Source: Pseudoteredinibacter isoporae_A
Lineage (GTDB): Bacteria; Pseudomonadota; Gammaproteobacteria; Pseudomonadales; Cellvibrionaceae
Assembly: GCF_040372805.1 (NCBI RefSeq)
Contig: NZ_BAABWJ010000003.1
Location: 1-64,000 of the forward strand
Length of the DNA: 64,000 nucleotides
Direction: 5' to 3'
Under the pieces are notes generated by a model. The model did no database searches. It was not told the DNA's origin and saw only the letters and a program-made list of their open reading frames with translations. Below are positions 16,712-24,945 of the stretch, in pieces. Each line of letters starts with the position of its first letter. The stretch's first letter is position 1. A program made the position numbers and the translations under genes.

Positions 16712-17043
16712 AATTGCCTCGAGTTGTTATTATTAAGTATCTCGCGCCAATGGCGCACTCTGGATTTCAGGAGTTCATCATCACGGGCGCGATCATCTGG
16801 ATTGTCATAAGATGCGAGAAAACCATTATGAGCGTCTGCCAACATGCAATCCATTAAATGATCACTTAATTCAGTGGGCGACCAGTTCAGCAATTCGCTC
16901 ATGGCCATGATTCTCGCCAACGACGGTTCCCGGAAAAACAGTTCTTCTGTGCCCGACAGCGCTGTCAACGAAATGTCCCGGTTACCACGTTCAGCAATCG
17001 CCTGCTGATTTAATTTTCGAATAAACTCAAAACTTTCTTTCAT
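16708..17043 (-). CDS. Small conserved-looking protein of unknown function
   Basis: A 111-residue soluble protein starting MKESFEFIRKLNQQAIAERG. It is predicted mostly helical and ends in WREILNNNNSRQL. I do not recognise a family. A longer upstream frame exists but overlaps kdgK, so I chose the ATG at 17041-17043, seven bases after the kdgK stop. Its tight packing between kdgK and the DUF819 gene, with a 4-base overlap on one side, supports a real gene in the operon. It may be a partner of the membrane protein. Confidence 0.65.
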   Translation of the reverse strand: MKESFEFIRKLNQQAIAERGNRDISLTALSGTEELFFREPSLARIMAMSELLNWSPTELSDHLMDCMLADAHNGFLASYDNPDDRARDDELLKSRVRHWREILNNNNSRQL

Positions 17044-17050
17044 CGCCAAT

Positions 17051-18031
17051 TCACCCTGGCATTTTATCCAAAGGAAGAATCGCACCTTTGTGTTGAACCA
17101 CCTGAGCAGCCAGCTTCTGCGCGGCTTTACAGGCTTGAACAGGGTCCTGGCCCTGGCAACGCGCGGCAATATACGCAGCATTAAACGAATCGCCCGCCGC
17201 CGTGGTATCCACTAAGGAGACGGTTTCGTCAATTGGGCAATCTCGACACTGATCCAACCACAAGGCCAAACAACCTTCGGCGCCCTTTTTGATGATCAAC
17301 TCTTTACGTTTTCCAAGCTTCAAACGTTCAATTGCCCCATCGCTGCTCTGCTTGGGGTAAAGACACAATTCATCGTCCAGTGTGGGCAAGGCGATACGAG
17401 ACAACTGATAGGCCTTCGAGAACCAGTGCCGAGCGCGTTCAAACTCAGGCCATTGTTTCGGTCGAAAATTGCTGTCAAAGGCCAGCACACCACCTCGATC
17501 ACAATAGGTTTTCAAAAACGCAAACAAAGCATCCAGCTCATGGTCTTTGAACAAGGACAAGCTGATGCCGCTGAAATAGATCACATCGTAGCTCCGCAAT
17601 TCAGCAAACAAAGCTTCACGGCGTTCTGCTGTTGCCAACAGTTGCTTGACGGGCGCTTGGCTGCGCCAGTAATGAAAATAGCGCTCGCCAGACTCATCAT
17701 TTTCAATCGCGTACAAGCCTGGCAGACTGGCTCGGTATCGATGCACCAGGCCACAAGCAATGCCTTCCCGTTGCCACTGTCGAATCATCCACTCACTGTA
17801 GGAATCATCCCCCAGCGCGGTGACATAATCCACATTCAAGCCAAGGCGAGACATATAGATCGCGGTATTCAAGGTATCACCGCCATAAGAAACCGTCGCC
17901 GACAGAGCCTGAGGCGTCGCCAGTGAATCGTCCATAGACAATTCCAGCATACACTCGCCAATCACCGCGATGCGGGCCTGTGGGTTAAGCACTTCTTGCC
18001 AGAGGGAATCCGTCGCCATAGTCGATGTCAT
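17051..18031 (-). CDS. kdgK: 2-dehydro-3-deoxygluconokinase (KDG kinase, PfkB family)
   Basis: A 326-residue ribokinase-fold kinase that phosphorylates KDG to KDPG. It shows IAVIGECMLEL at the start of the core, the sugar-binding GGDTLNTAIYMSRLG, and the C-terminal PfkB signature DTTAAGDSFNAAYIAA (catalytic Asp about 281). Its ATG overlaps the uxuA stop (TAATG), which places it directly after mannonate dehydratase in the pathway and the operon. The product would be cleaved by Eda, encoded 13 kb away in the same predicted regulon. Confidence 0.92.
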   Translation of the reverse strand: MTSTMATDSLWQEVLNPQARIAVIGECMLELSMDDSLATPQALSATVSYGGDTLNTAIYMSRLGLNVDYVTALGDDSYSEWMIRQWQREGIACGLVHRYRASLPGLYAIENDESGERYFHYWRSQAPVKQLLATAERREALFAELRSYDVIYFSGISLSLFKDHELDALFAFLKTYCDRGGVLAFDSNFRPKQWPEFERARHWFSKAYQLSRIALPTLDDELCLYPKQSSDGAIERLKLGKRKELIIKKGAEGCLALWLDQCRDCPIDETVSLVDTTAAGDSFNAAYIAARCQGQDPVQACKAAQKLAAQVVQHKGAILPLDKMPG

Positions 18032-19215
18032 TACTGTTCACTCATACTGCGCTTCAGGCCATAAATCAACCCACGCAATTCCGCCAGGCCCTTCATTCGG
18101 CCGAGCATGGAATACCCTGGATTGGTTTTTTTATGAACATCATCGCCCAGTAAATGACCGTGATCCGGTCTCATCGCGATCTCACAATCCTGACGCCCCG
18201 CAGCTCGGCGGGTTTGTTCCTCTTCCAAAAGGACTTTCGCCAGGGCGTACATATCATTGTCGCCTTTTAGATGTTCAGACTCATAAAACGAGCCGTCTTC
18301 ATCGCGTTGTACATTTCTGAGATGCACAAAGTGAATACGGGGACCGAATTCCTTTGCCATCGCCGGCAGATCATTGTCTGCTCGTGAGCCGAAAGAACCT
18401 GCACAGAGAGTTAAGCCATTCGCTTCACTCGGGGAAGCCTGAAACAACGCCCTTACATCATCTGCGGTAGACACCACACGTGGCAATCCAAACAGGGAAA
18501 ACGGCGGATCATCCGGATGAATGCACAAATTGACGCCCAGACGTTCAGCAACAGGAACGACGTACTTCAAAAATTTGAACAAATTTTGCTGGTACTGTTT
18601 TTCGTCGACTTGCAAAAATTCTTCAATCAGAGCCGAAATACCTTGTCGATCATAGGCATCCGAGCCGCCGGGCAAACCGGCAATAATGTTGTTCTCCAGC
18701 TGCTCAACTTCTTCCTCGGACATTTGATCGAGGTATTGCTGTGCAGAGCGTAGCTGGGTCTCTGAATAGCTGTCTTGGGCATTCCTTCGGCACAGCACAT
18801 ACACATCGTAAGCCACAAATGCATCCATGGAAAAATGCAGCGCGTAGCTTTCATTATCCAGCTTGTAGCGCAAGCTGGTTCGCGTCCAATCCACCACCGG
18901 CATAAAGTTGTAGCAAACGGTATTCACACCGCAGCGGGACAAGTTGTCCAGCGTCTGGCAGTAGGCTTCCATATACGCTTGTGCGCCCGGCCGGGCCAGT
19001 TTTATGTCATCGTGGAGCGGCACACTTTCGACCACATTCCACGTCAAGCCAGCCGCTTCAATTAACTGTTTGCGCGCCTGAATATCCTCTATTGGCCAGA
19101 TTTCGCCAACAGCAATATGATGCAAGGCACTGACCACATGACTGGCCCCGGCCTGAACAATGTTTTCCAAACTGACCGGGTCATCAGGCCCGAACCAACG
19201 CCATGATTCCTGCAT
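18031..19215 (-). CDS. uxuA: D-mannonate dehydratase
   Basis: A 394-residue enzyme that converts D-mannonate to 2-keto-3-deoxygluconate. It closely follows known UxuA: ESWRWFGPDDPVSLENI, VSALHHIAVGEIWP, VCYNFMPVVDWTRT, the metal-ligand segments CIHPDDPPF and CAGSFGSRADNDL, and MRPDHGHLLGDD. It is full length. It overlaps kdgK by one base. No uronate isomerase (UxaC) or fructuronate reductase (UxuB) is present in the window, so the mannonate source must be made elsewhere or by one of the oxidoreductases here. Confidence 0.96.
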   Translation of the reverse strand: MQESWRWFGPDDPVSLENIVQAGASHVVSALHHIAVGEIWPIEDIQARKQLIEAAGLTWNVVESVPLHDDIKLARPGAQAYMEAYCQTLDNLSRCGVNTVCYNFMPVVDWTRTSLRYKLDNESYALHFSMDAFVAYDVYVLCRRNAQDSYSETQLRSAQQYLDQMSEEEVEQLENNIIAGLPGGSDAYDRQGISALIEEFLQVDEKQYQQNLFKFLKYVVPVAERLGVNLCIHPDDPPFSLFGLPRVVSTADDVRALFQASPSEANGLTLCAGSFGSRADNDLPAMAKEFGPRIHFVHLRNVQRDEDGSFYESEHLKGDNDMYALAKVLLEEEQTRRAAGRQDCEIAMRPDHGHLLGDDVHKKTNPGYSMLGRMKGLAELRGLIYGLKRSMSEQ

Positions 19216-19239
19216 ATCTACCTCTAACTTAGCGCTGCC

Positions 19240-20724
19240 TTATAAACGGACGATAACGGACTTCGTCTCAGTGTATTGCGCAATCGCTTCTTCACCATTT
19301 TCGCGACCCCAACCGGATTGTTTATAGCCACCAAAGGGCACCGCCATATCAGGCAGGCCATGACAATTGATCCAGAGTAAACCGGCTTTGATTTTTGCTG
19401 CGGTTTTGTGGGCGCGCGAAATGTCTTTTGTCCAAATACTCGCCGCCAAGCCGTATTCACTGTCATTGGCCAATGCGACGATATCGTCTTCATCACCGAA
19501 GCGTTGAACAGCCAATACCGGCCCAAACACTTCGTCTCTAATCAGATCCATATCCTCATTGAGCTCGGTAAAGATCGTCGGCTCAATAAAGTAACCCGCT
19601 TTGTTCAAACGCTGCCCACCACACAGCAGCGAAGCACCCTGGGCTTGAGCTTTCTCAATGTGAGCCATAACACTGTCACAGTGGCGCTTGGAAATCAGGG
19701 GCCCCATACTGGCTTCTGAATCCCGCACATCACCCGGCACAATCGCCCCCGCGAGGACTTTCAATTTTTCCAGTAACGCGGAATAAATATCGTGATGGAC
19801 GTAGAGGCGAGATGAAGCAACGCAGACTTGGCCGGCATTGGAAAAAATACCGTCGATCACACCCGCAGCGGCCGCATCCAAATCGGCATCCGCAAAGACA
19901 ATCATGGGTGATTTACCGCCAAGCTCAAGGCTGACTTTTTTCAGATTGCCCTGTGCAGCCGACACAATGCGTTTACCCACGGCGGTCGAACCCGTAAACG
20001 ACACTTTATCAACCTGTGGGTGTTCGACCAGTTGCGCACCGATGTCAGCGCCACCCAGAACAACATTCAGCACGCCATCGGGAATGCCTGCTTGCTTGGC
20101 CAACTCTGCCAAGAATAAAACCGTCAAGGGGGTTTCTTCTGCGGGCTTGAGCACACAGCTGCAACCCGCAGCCAATGCCGGAGCCAACTTCCAACAGGCT
20201 TGCACAAGAGGACCGTTCCAAGGAACAATTAAGGCCGCCACACCCACCGGCTCGCGGCGGGTGTATGCGAGAAACTCACCCTCAGGCATGCCCGCCAATT
20301 TTTTGCTGGCACCATCAAGTTTGGAACACCAGCCGGCAAAATATCGAAAACAGTCCGCCGCAAATGGAATTTCGCCCTGGCTGGCAGCTGCATAAGGCTT
20401 GCCCGCATTAAGCATTTCCATTTCTGCAAGCAAACGCCCCTGCTCCTCCATTAAATCAGCCAAGCGCCACAATACCTTGCCACGCTGACTGGGACTCAAG
20501 CCGGTCCAGCTCTCCTGATCAAAGGACTCCCGCGCCGCGCGAACCGCTGCTTCTACATCTTTTTCCTGAGCAGCCGAAAACTGGGCAATGATCTCAGCAG
20601 TACTTGGGTTGATGATCGCCTGAGACGCTGAGCCCTCGATAAAACGTCCAGCAATCCAGGAGGACTGCGGTTGTTTCAAACGTTGTTCAGTCTGCTCAGA
20701 TAGAACATGTAGCGCAGTAGCCAT
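19240..20724 (-). CDS. NAD(P)-dependent aldehyde dehydrogenase
   Basis: A 494-residue ALDH superfamily enzyme. It shows the PWN motif (Asn170), VLKPAEETPL, coenzyme site SFTGSTAVGKRI, general base Glu267 in LELGGKSP and nucleophile Cys301 in GQVCVASS. It resembles betaine-, 5-carboxymethyl-2-hydroxymuconate- and phenylacetaldehyde-type dehydrogenases. The stop of the aminotransferase gene abuts its ATG. With the decarboxylase-like ThDP enzyme upstream, oxidation of the aldehyde formed by 2-oxoacid decarboxylation is a reasonable inference. Confidence 0.9.
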   Translation of the reverse strand: MATALHVLSEQTEQRLKQPQSSWIAGRFIEGSASQAIINPSTAEIIAQFSAAQEKDVEAAVRAARESFDQESWTGLSPSQRGKVLWRLADLMEEQGRLLAEMEMLNAGKPYAAASQGEIPFAADCFRYFAGWCSKLDGASKKLAGMPEGEFLAYTRREPVGVAALIVPWNGPLVQACWKLAPALAAGCSCVLKPAEETPLTVLFLAELAKQAGIPDGVLNVVLGGADIGAQLVEHPQVDKVSFTGSTAVGKRIVSAAQGNLKKVSLELGGKSPMIVFADADLDAAAAGVIDGIFSNAGQVCVASSRLYVHHDIYSALLEKLKVLAGAIVPGDVRDSEASMGPLISKRHCDSVMAHIEKAQAQGASLLCGGQRLNKAGYFIEPTIFTELNEDMDLIRDEVFGPVLAVQRFGDEDDIVALANDSEYGLAASIWTKDISRAHKTAAKIKAGLLWINCHGLPDMAVPFGGYKQSGWGRENGEEAIAQYTETKSVIVRL

Positions 20725-21810
20725 TTATTGCTCCATATATTCTGTCAGGGCGGTGAGCACAGCGTCGTTTTCACTGTCCAGGCCAACGCTGATTCTCAGG
20801 TACTGATCATCCCCGCCTGCCGGGCGGGGAATAATGCCACGCGACATCAAATGCTGTGCCGCAGCCGCACCACTCTTACCGCTCCTTTGCGGGAATTTGA
20901 GCAGATAAAAGTTGGTTTGGCTGGGAATCACTTCAATGCCTAAATTGCCCAACACCGACTGTATACGTTCCAGCGATTGTTTATTGTGAGCTTTTACCTT
21001 GGCAACGAATTCGGTATCGCGCACGGCCGCAGCGGCGGCGGCCAATGCTGAAGCATTGGTGTTGAATGGCGTGCGAATTCGGCCACTGGCATCGACGATG
21101 GATTCGGGGCAATACGCCCAGCCAATGCGCAAGGCCGGTAAACCATAAATCTTTGAAAAGGTTCTCGTCATTACGACGTTGTCGAACTCATCAACCAAAG
21201 CGGAGCCGTCTTCGTAATTGTCATCCCACACATATTCCGCATAGGCATCGTCGATCAACAACAGGCAGTCTTCTGGCAAACCGGCGTGAAGACGTCGCAG
21301 CTCGGATGATTCAATAAAGGTTCCAGTGGGGTTATTGGGATTGGCAATGGTACAAAAACGAGTCTTATCCGTGACTCTTGCCAATAGGGCGTCAACATCC
21401 ACTTTATAGTCTTTTTCCGGAGCGATAACCAACTCAGCACCTTGAGCAACACAGTGAATATTGCTCATGATAAAACCATTTTCACTGAGTAAAGCTTCAT
21501 CACCTGGGCGAACATAGGCACGCACCATCAACTGAATCAATTCGTCCGAACCATTACCACACACTATTCGATTCGGGTCCAGTTGATACGTCTCGCCAAT
21601 CGCTTTACGCAGTTCATACTGACTGCCATCTGGATAGCGATTCAGATTTTTCGCCACATCTTCGTAGGCTTTCAGGGCCGCCGGAGACGGCCCATGAGAA
21701 GATTCATTCGACGACAGCTTTATCGGATTTTCAACACCATCGATTTGACTCTGACCTTGTTTATAAGGCGCCAGTTTTGCCACACCAGGTGCCGGGCTTA
21801 GCTTACTCAT
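20725..21810 (-). CDS. HisC-like class I/II PLP aminotransferase
   Basis: A 361-residue fold-type I aminotransferase with the histidinol-phosphate aminotransferase pattern. KLSSNESSHGPSP leads, followed by NPNNPTGTFI, DDAYAEYV and the PLP lysine in TRTFSKIYGLPALRIGWAY (Lys220). There is a C-terminal Arg in YLRISVG. Outside a his operon and next to a ThDP enzyme and ALDH, it more likely transaminates an aromatic or other amino acid in catabolism than makes histidine. Substrate is not readable. Confidence 0.88.
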   Translation of the reverse strand: MSKLSPAPGVAKLAPYKQGQSQIDGVENPIKLSSNESSHGPSPAALKAYEDVAKNLNRYPDGSQYELRKAIGETYQLDPNRIVCGNGSDELIQLMVRAYVRPGDEALLSENGFIMSNIHCVAQGAELVIAPEKDYKVDVDALLARVTDKTRFCTIANPNNPTGTFIESSELRRLHAGLPEDCLLLIDDAYAEYVWDDNYEDGSALVDEFDNVVMTRTFSKIYGLPALRIGWAYCPESIVDASGRIRTPFNTNASALAAAAAAVRDTEFVAKVKAHNKQSLERIQSVLGNLGIEVIPSQTNFYLLKFPQRSGKSGAAAAQHLMSRGIIPRPAGGDDQYLRISVGLDSENDAVLTALTEYMEQ

Positions 21811-21828
21811 AATGATATCCCTGCAATA

Positions 21829-23466
21829 TTAAGAACACACTGACTGGCGATTCTGAGGCATCATCAAGAATGGCCAAGGCGCCGGGAAGAATTCATTAAT
21901 CTCAACTTCAATGATCGATGGACCTGTCGCATCAAAGGCTTGGCGAATCGCTTCGCGCATCGTTTCCGGGCAAGTGGCTTTGAAACCATTGGCTCCGAAA
22001 CTCTCTGCCATTTTCACAAAATCTGGATTGTGCAGATCTGAACAAATCACGCGCCCGTCAAACCACTCTTTCTGTTGTCGCTGCACGTTGGTGAAGCGGC
22101 GGTCGTTAAAAATGACAGTGACCAATGGCAATTGGTATTGAACCGCCGTAGAGAGCTCCTGCATAGTGAACATAAAGCCGCCATCACCACTGACTTGGAT
22201 AACTTTCTTATCCATATTACCGGCCATCACACCAAGTGCAGTTGCGTAACCGTAACCCAATGTCCCCTGGTAACCGGCGCTGATGTGTTGGCGCGGCTCA
22301 TAAACCGGAAAACCATACCAGGACACAAAACCAACCTGAGTCACTTCATCGACGAAGATTCCGTCTCGAGGCAGCTCCTCACGAATAACGTCCAGGTATT
22401 GCATTTGCGGACCAACTTTCTCGCGAATTTCGGCATCAACTCGCTGCTTCAACTCGCTCAGTTCCGCTTCACGACTTTCGGCTTTAAACGAACCATTGGC
22501 CGCCAATAGCGCATCCAGAACATCACCGGCATCAGCAACAATTCCAAGCTCCGGCTCACAGATTCGACTGATTTGAGTCGGGTCGACGTCCACGCGAATA
22601 ACGTTCAGATTATCGTCTTTGCCCCACATCGTCAGAGGCCAGTTGAGGCGGGTACCAATGGCCAGGACGACGTCAGTTTCCCCCCACAAACGATGCCCCA
22701 TCGGAAAATTCGCACTCAGGTAGCTGTCGCTGGATACAATGCCCTTACCGCTGCGGCAGGCCATCACAGGAATCTGCAGTGCTTCGGATAAATCACGTAC
22801 CTGCTGGTAAGCGCCCAGGGCACCGGAGCCAACCACAATCATCGGCTTGCTGGCGTTCTGCAACAGGTTCAGAGCTTCAGCAATCTGATCCTCATCCACA
22901 GGCAGTTTGGGATAGCTGCTGTCACCGTCCAGCAGTGCAACTTCCGCTTCCAATGCCATAATGTCCATCGGCATTTCAATTTCAACCGGGCGAGGATAGC
23001 CAGTGGCCATTTGTTTGAACGCTTCCGCCACTTTAACCGGTGCTTCAGCCGGATGATCAATCGAAGAAGACCATTTCGTGATGTGACTGATCATACCGAG
23101 CTGATCGTTAATCTCGTGCAGGTCACCATAACCCTTGCCAATGGCCGTCGACGGAATTTGACCAGAAATACACAGGACTGGTGCATAGTTCGACCAGGCG
23201 GTACACAATGCGCCGGCGGCGTTTAACAAGCCCGGGCCTGGCACGACGGCACAGGTACCTACTTTACCGGTGGATTTTGCGTAGCCATAGGCCATGTAGG
23301 CAGTAGCCTGCTCGTGACGAGTGTGGATCAGGCGAATACCCTCGCCTTCTTTGTACATGGCATCAAACAGGAAATCCAATTGGCCGCCTGGTAATGCAAA
23401 CACAGTGTCCACACCGTTTTTACGCAGCGATTTAATAATCGCTTCTCCGCCCGTCATCTTACTCAT
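21829..23466 (-). CDS. Thiamine diphosphate-dependent enzyme (acetolactate synthase / 2-oxoacid decarboxylase-like)
   Basis: A 545-residue three-domain ThDP enzyme. The activating Glu is in HTRHEQATAYMAYGYAK (Glu52), the central domain includes VVGSGALGAYQ, and the C-terminal ThDP/Mg motif begins GDGGFMFTMQEL and ends IFNDRRF. It is like acetolactate synthase large subunits and benzoylformate or indolepyruvate decarboxylases; no small subunit is nearby. The start has GAGG seven bases upstream. Between an aminotransferase and an ALDH, decarboxylation of a 2-oxo acid to an aldehyde is my preferred reading; a carboligase is the alternative. Confidence 0.88.
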   Translation of the reverse strand: MSKMTGGEAIIKSLRKNGVDTVFALPGGQLDFLFDAMYKEGEGIRLIHTRHEQATAYMAYGYAKSTGKVGTCAVVPGPGLLNAAGALCTAWSNYAPVLCISGQIPSTAIGKGYGDLHEINDQLGMISHITKWSSSIDHPAEAPVKVAEAFKQMATGYPRPVEIEMPMDIMALEAEVALLDGDSSYPKLPVDEDQIAEALNLLQNASKPMIVVGSGALGAYQQVRDLSEALQIPVMACRSGKGIVSSDSYLSANFPMGHRLWGETDVVLAIGTRLNWPLTMWGKDDNLNVIRVDVDPTQISRICEPELGIVADAGDVLDALLAANGSFKAESREAELSELKQRVDAEIREKVGPQMQYLDVIREELPRDGIFVDEVTQVGFVSWYGFPVYEPRQHISAGYQGTLGYGYATALGVMAGNMDKKVIQVSGDGGFMFTMQELSTAVQYQLPLVTVIFNDRRFTNVQRQQKEWFDGRVICSDLHNPDFVKMAESFGANGFKATCPETMREAIRQAFDATGPSIIEVEINEFFPAPWPFLMMPQNRQSVCS

Positions 23467-23497
23467 GATAAAACCTCTTGAAATCTGTGCACTATTG

Positions 23498-23767
23498 CTA
23501 TTTTGTCTGCTGCTGTTGAGCGGCTTTTAACTTTTGACTCTTACGTCGGCGATACCGGATCAGAAAAACCGGGAACGCCAGGATATACAACCACACCATA
23601 GGAACCTTGAGCGCCTTGCCCAGGGCAGAAACCACATCGTCAGGGCTGACATACACCCTGCTCTGCATACTCTGGTCCGGATGGCTGTGAATAATCAGAT
23701 GGTCTTTTTTGTACTCGAAATGACCAAATTCAAAATCAATATCCGCCAGTTTGCTTTTTACTTTCAT
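23498..23767 (-). CDS. Small single-span membrane protein, unknown
   Basis: An 89-residue protein with a charged, His-rich first half (HFEYKKDHLIIHSHPDQ), one hydrophobic segment (about residues 57-70, VPMVWLYILAFPVFLI) and a very basic tail (RYRRRKSQKLK). I do not recognise a family. It is tightly spaced between the nitrilase-like and ThDP enzyme genes (9 and 31 bases), which argues for a functional member of the operon. Confidence 0.6.
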   Translation of the reverse strand: MKVKSKLADIDFEFGHFEYKKDHLIIHSHPDQSMQSRVYVSPDDVVSALGKALKVPMVWLYILAFPVFLIRYRRRKSQKLKAAQQQQTK

Positions 23768-23776
23768 ATTCGCACC

Positions 23777-24931
23777 CTAGGACTTTTTCAAACGCCCTGT
23801 CTGCTGGGCGTAATCAATTCGTTTTTGCAGTTGCTCACTGACATCTTTAGGCTCCATTCCCGCCGGAGGCGTGAACTGACCGCGCTCATACAAATCGTCA
23901 AACACTTCCTTGCAGATACTGATTTTTTCAACCAGTGCCTTCGGCGGCTTGCCGGAAGGAAAACGATTCGGTGGGTAAATTGGGTTGGTGTACATTTCAC
24001 GGAAGCCTTCGGTGCGCACATCGATCCAACAGTTGTGGTTGGTTTTCGTGCGGTATTGTCGAAGCGCCTCGATGTCTACGGTAACTGCCAATACCTGCTC
24101 ATTCGGGTACGGCGCTTCACGCAACATCATGCCGGTGTAGTCAATGGCAAACGAATGCCCCGGGCAGAACGCTTTAGGATAAAAGTCGTAATTCACACTG
24201 CCCCAGTTTGCGCCCAACAAGTAGCACATATTGTCGTGGGCACGCGTCCGGCGGGTGAAGCGCCAGAAATCCCAAGGCTGAGAAACCCCTTCAAATTCCT
24301 GAATTGCACCCGGATGACAAATCACCTCGGCACCGTTGTAACCCAATGCACGAGACACTTCTGGTGTACAACCATCGTGACAAGTCATTGTGCCCAGCTT
24401 GCCAATTTCGGTATCAATCACAGGGAACAGGTCTTTGATGCCGCCGCCAAAGTGTTCGCTGTACTCATCAAAAATATCGTGCGGGCTGGTACCCAAACCC
24501 AAGGAAGCATTGATGTGCCATTTGTGGTACTTCAACACCACATCACCGCTCGGACCCACGATAAAGTTGGTATTAAACCAACGATCGGGAAACTCGGGCA
24601 CAGATTCCACCACACCACCGCCGCAAATATACAAACCATACTCTTTGGCAATTTCACCCAGCTGGTCAATTTCAGGACCAGGAATTGTCACAGCCTTTTT
24701 CAGCTGATCTTCAATTTTGCTTTCGCCCTTACCTGGCGTTCCCACACCCTGTAAGAAATACTCCGGCAGGACCACCAGCTTTACCGGGACTTCCCAGTGG
24801 TAGCCTACGCCGAAATGAATCATGTTTTTTACACGATCCAGATTCAGTTGAATGCCTTCTCGGTCATTTACCACATTCACTTCAGGTTGAATAATCAATG
24901 CGGTATAAGGATCAATTCTTTTCTGCGCCAC
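23777..24931 (-). CDS. Nitrilase-superfamily carbon-nitrogen hydrolase (amidase-like)
   Basis: A 384-residue enzyme with the Glu-Lys-Cys triad in VVLPEYFL (Glu57), LKYHKWHI (Lys137) and MTCHDGC (Cys184). This supports hydrolysis of an amide, carbamoyl or nitrile C-N bond through a thioester. The C-terminal extension (about residues 290-384) is longer than in typical nitrilase-family enzymes. Start is a GTG with AAGGGCAGAG just upstream. It follows the FAD oxidoreductase gene by 14 bases. Aliphatic-amidase or formamidase-like activity is possible; the substrate is not known. Confidence 0.85.
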   Translation of the reverse strand: MAQKRIDPYTALIIQPEVNVVNDREGIQLNLDRVKNMIHFGVGYHWEVPVKLVVLPEYFLQGVGTPGKGESKIEDQLKKAVTIPGPEIDQLGEIAKEYGLYICGGGVVESVPEFPDRWFNTNFIVGPSGDVVLKYHKWHINASLGLGTSPHDIFDEYSEHFGGGIKDLFPVIDTEIGKLGTMTCHDGCTPEVSRALGYNGAEVICHPGAIQEFEGVSQPWDFWRFTRRTRAHDNMCYLLGANWGSVNYDFYPKAFCPGHSFAIDYTGMMLREAPYPNEQVLAVTVDIEALRQYRTKTNHNCWIDVRTEGFREMYTNPIYPPNRFPSGKPPKALVEKISICKEVFDDLYERGQFTPPAGMEPKDVSEQLQKRIDYAQQTGRLKKS

Positions 24932-24945
24932 GTCTCTGCCCTTTC

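Noticed and set aside
23534..24754. A 406-codon open frame on the plus strand opposite the nitrilase-like gene
   Set aside because: It is antisense to a gene with clear catalytic motifs, and its own translation shows no family features.
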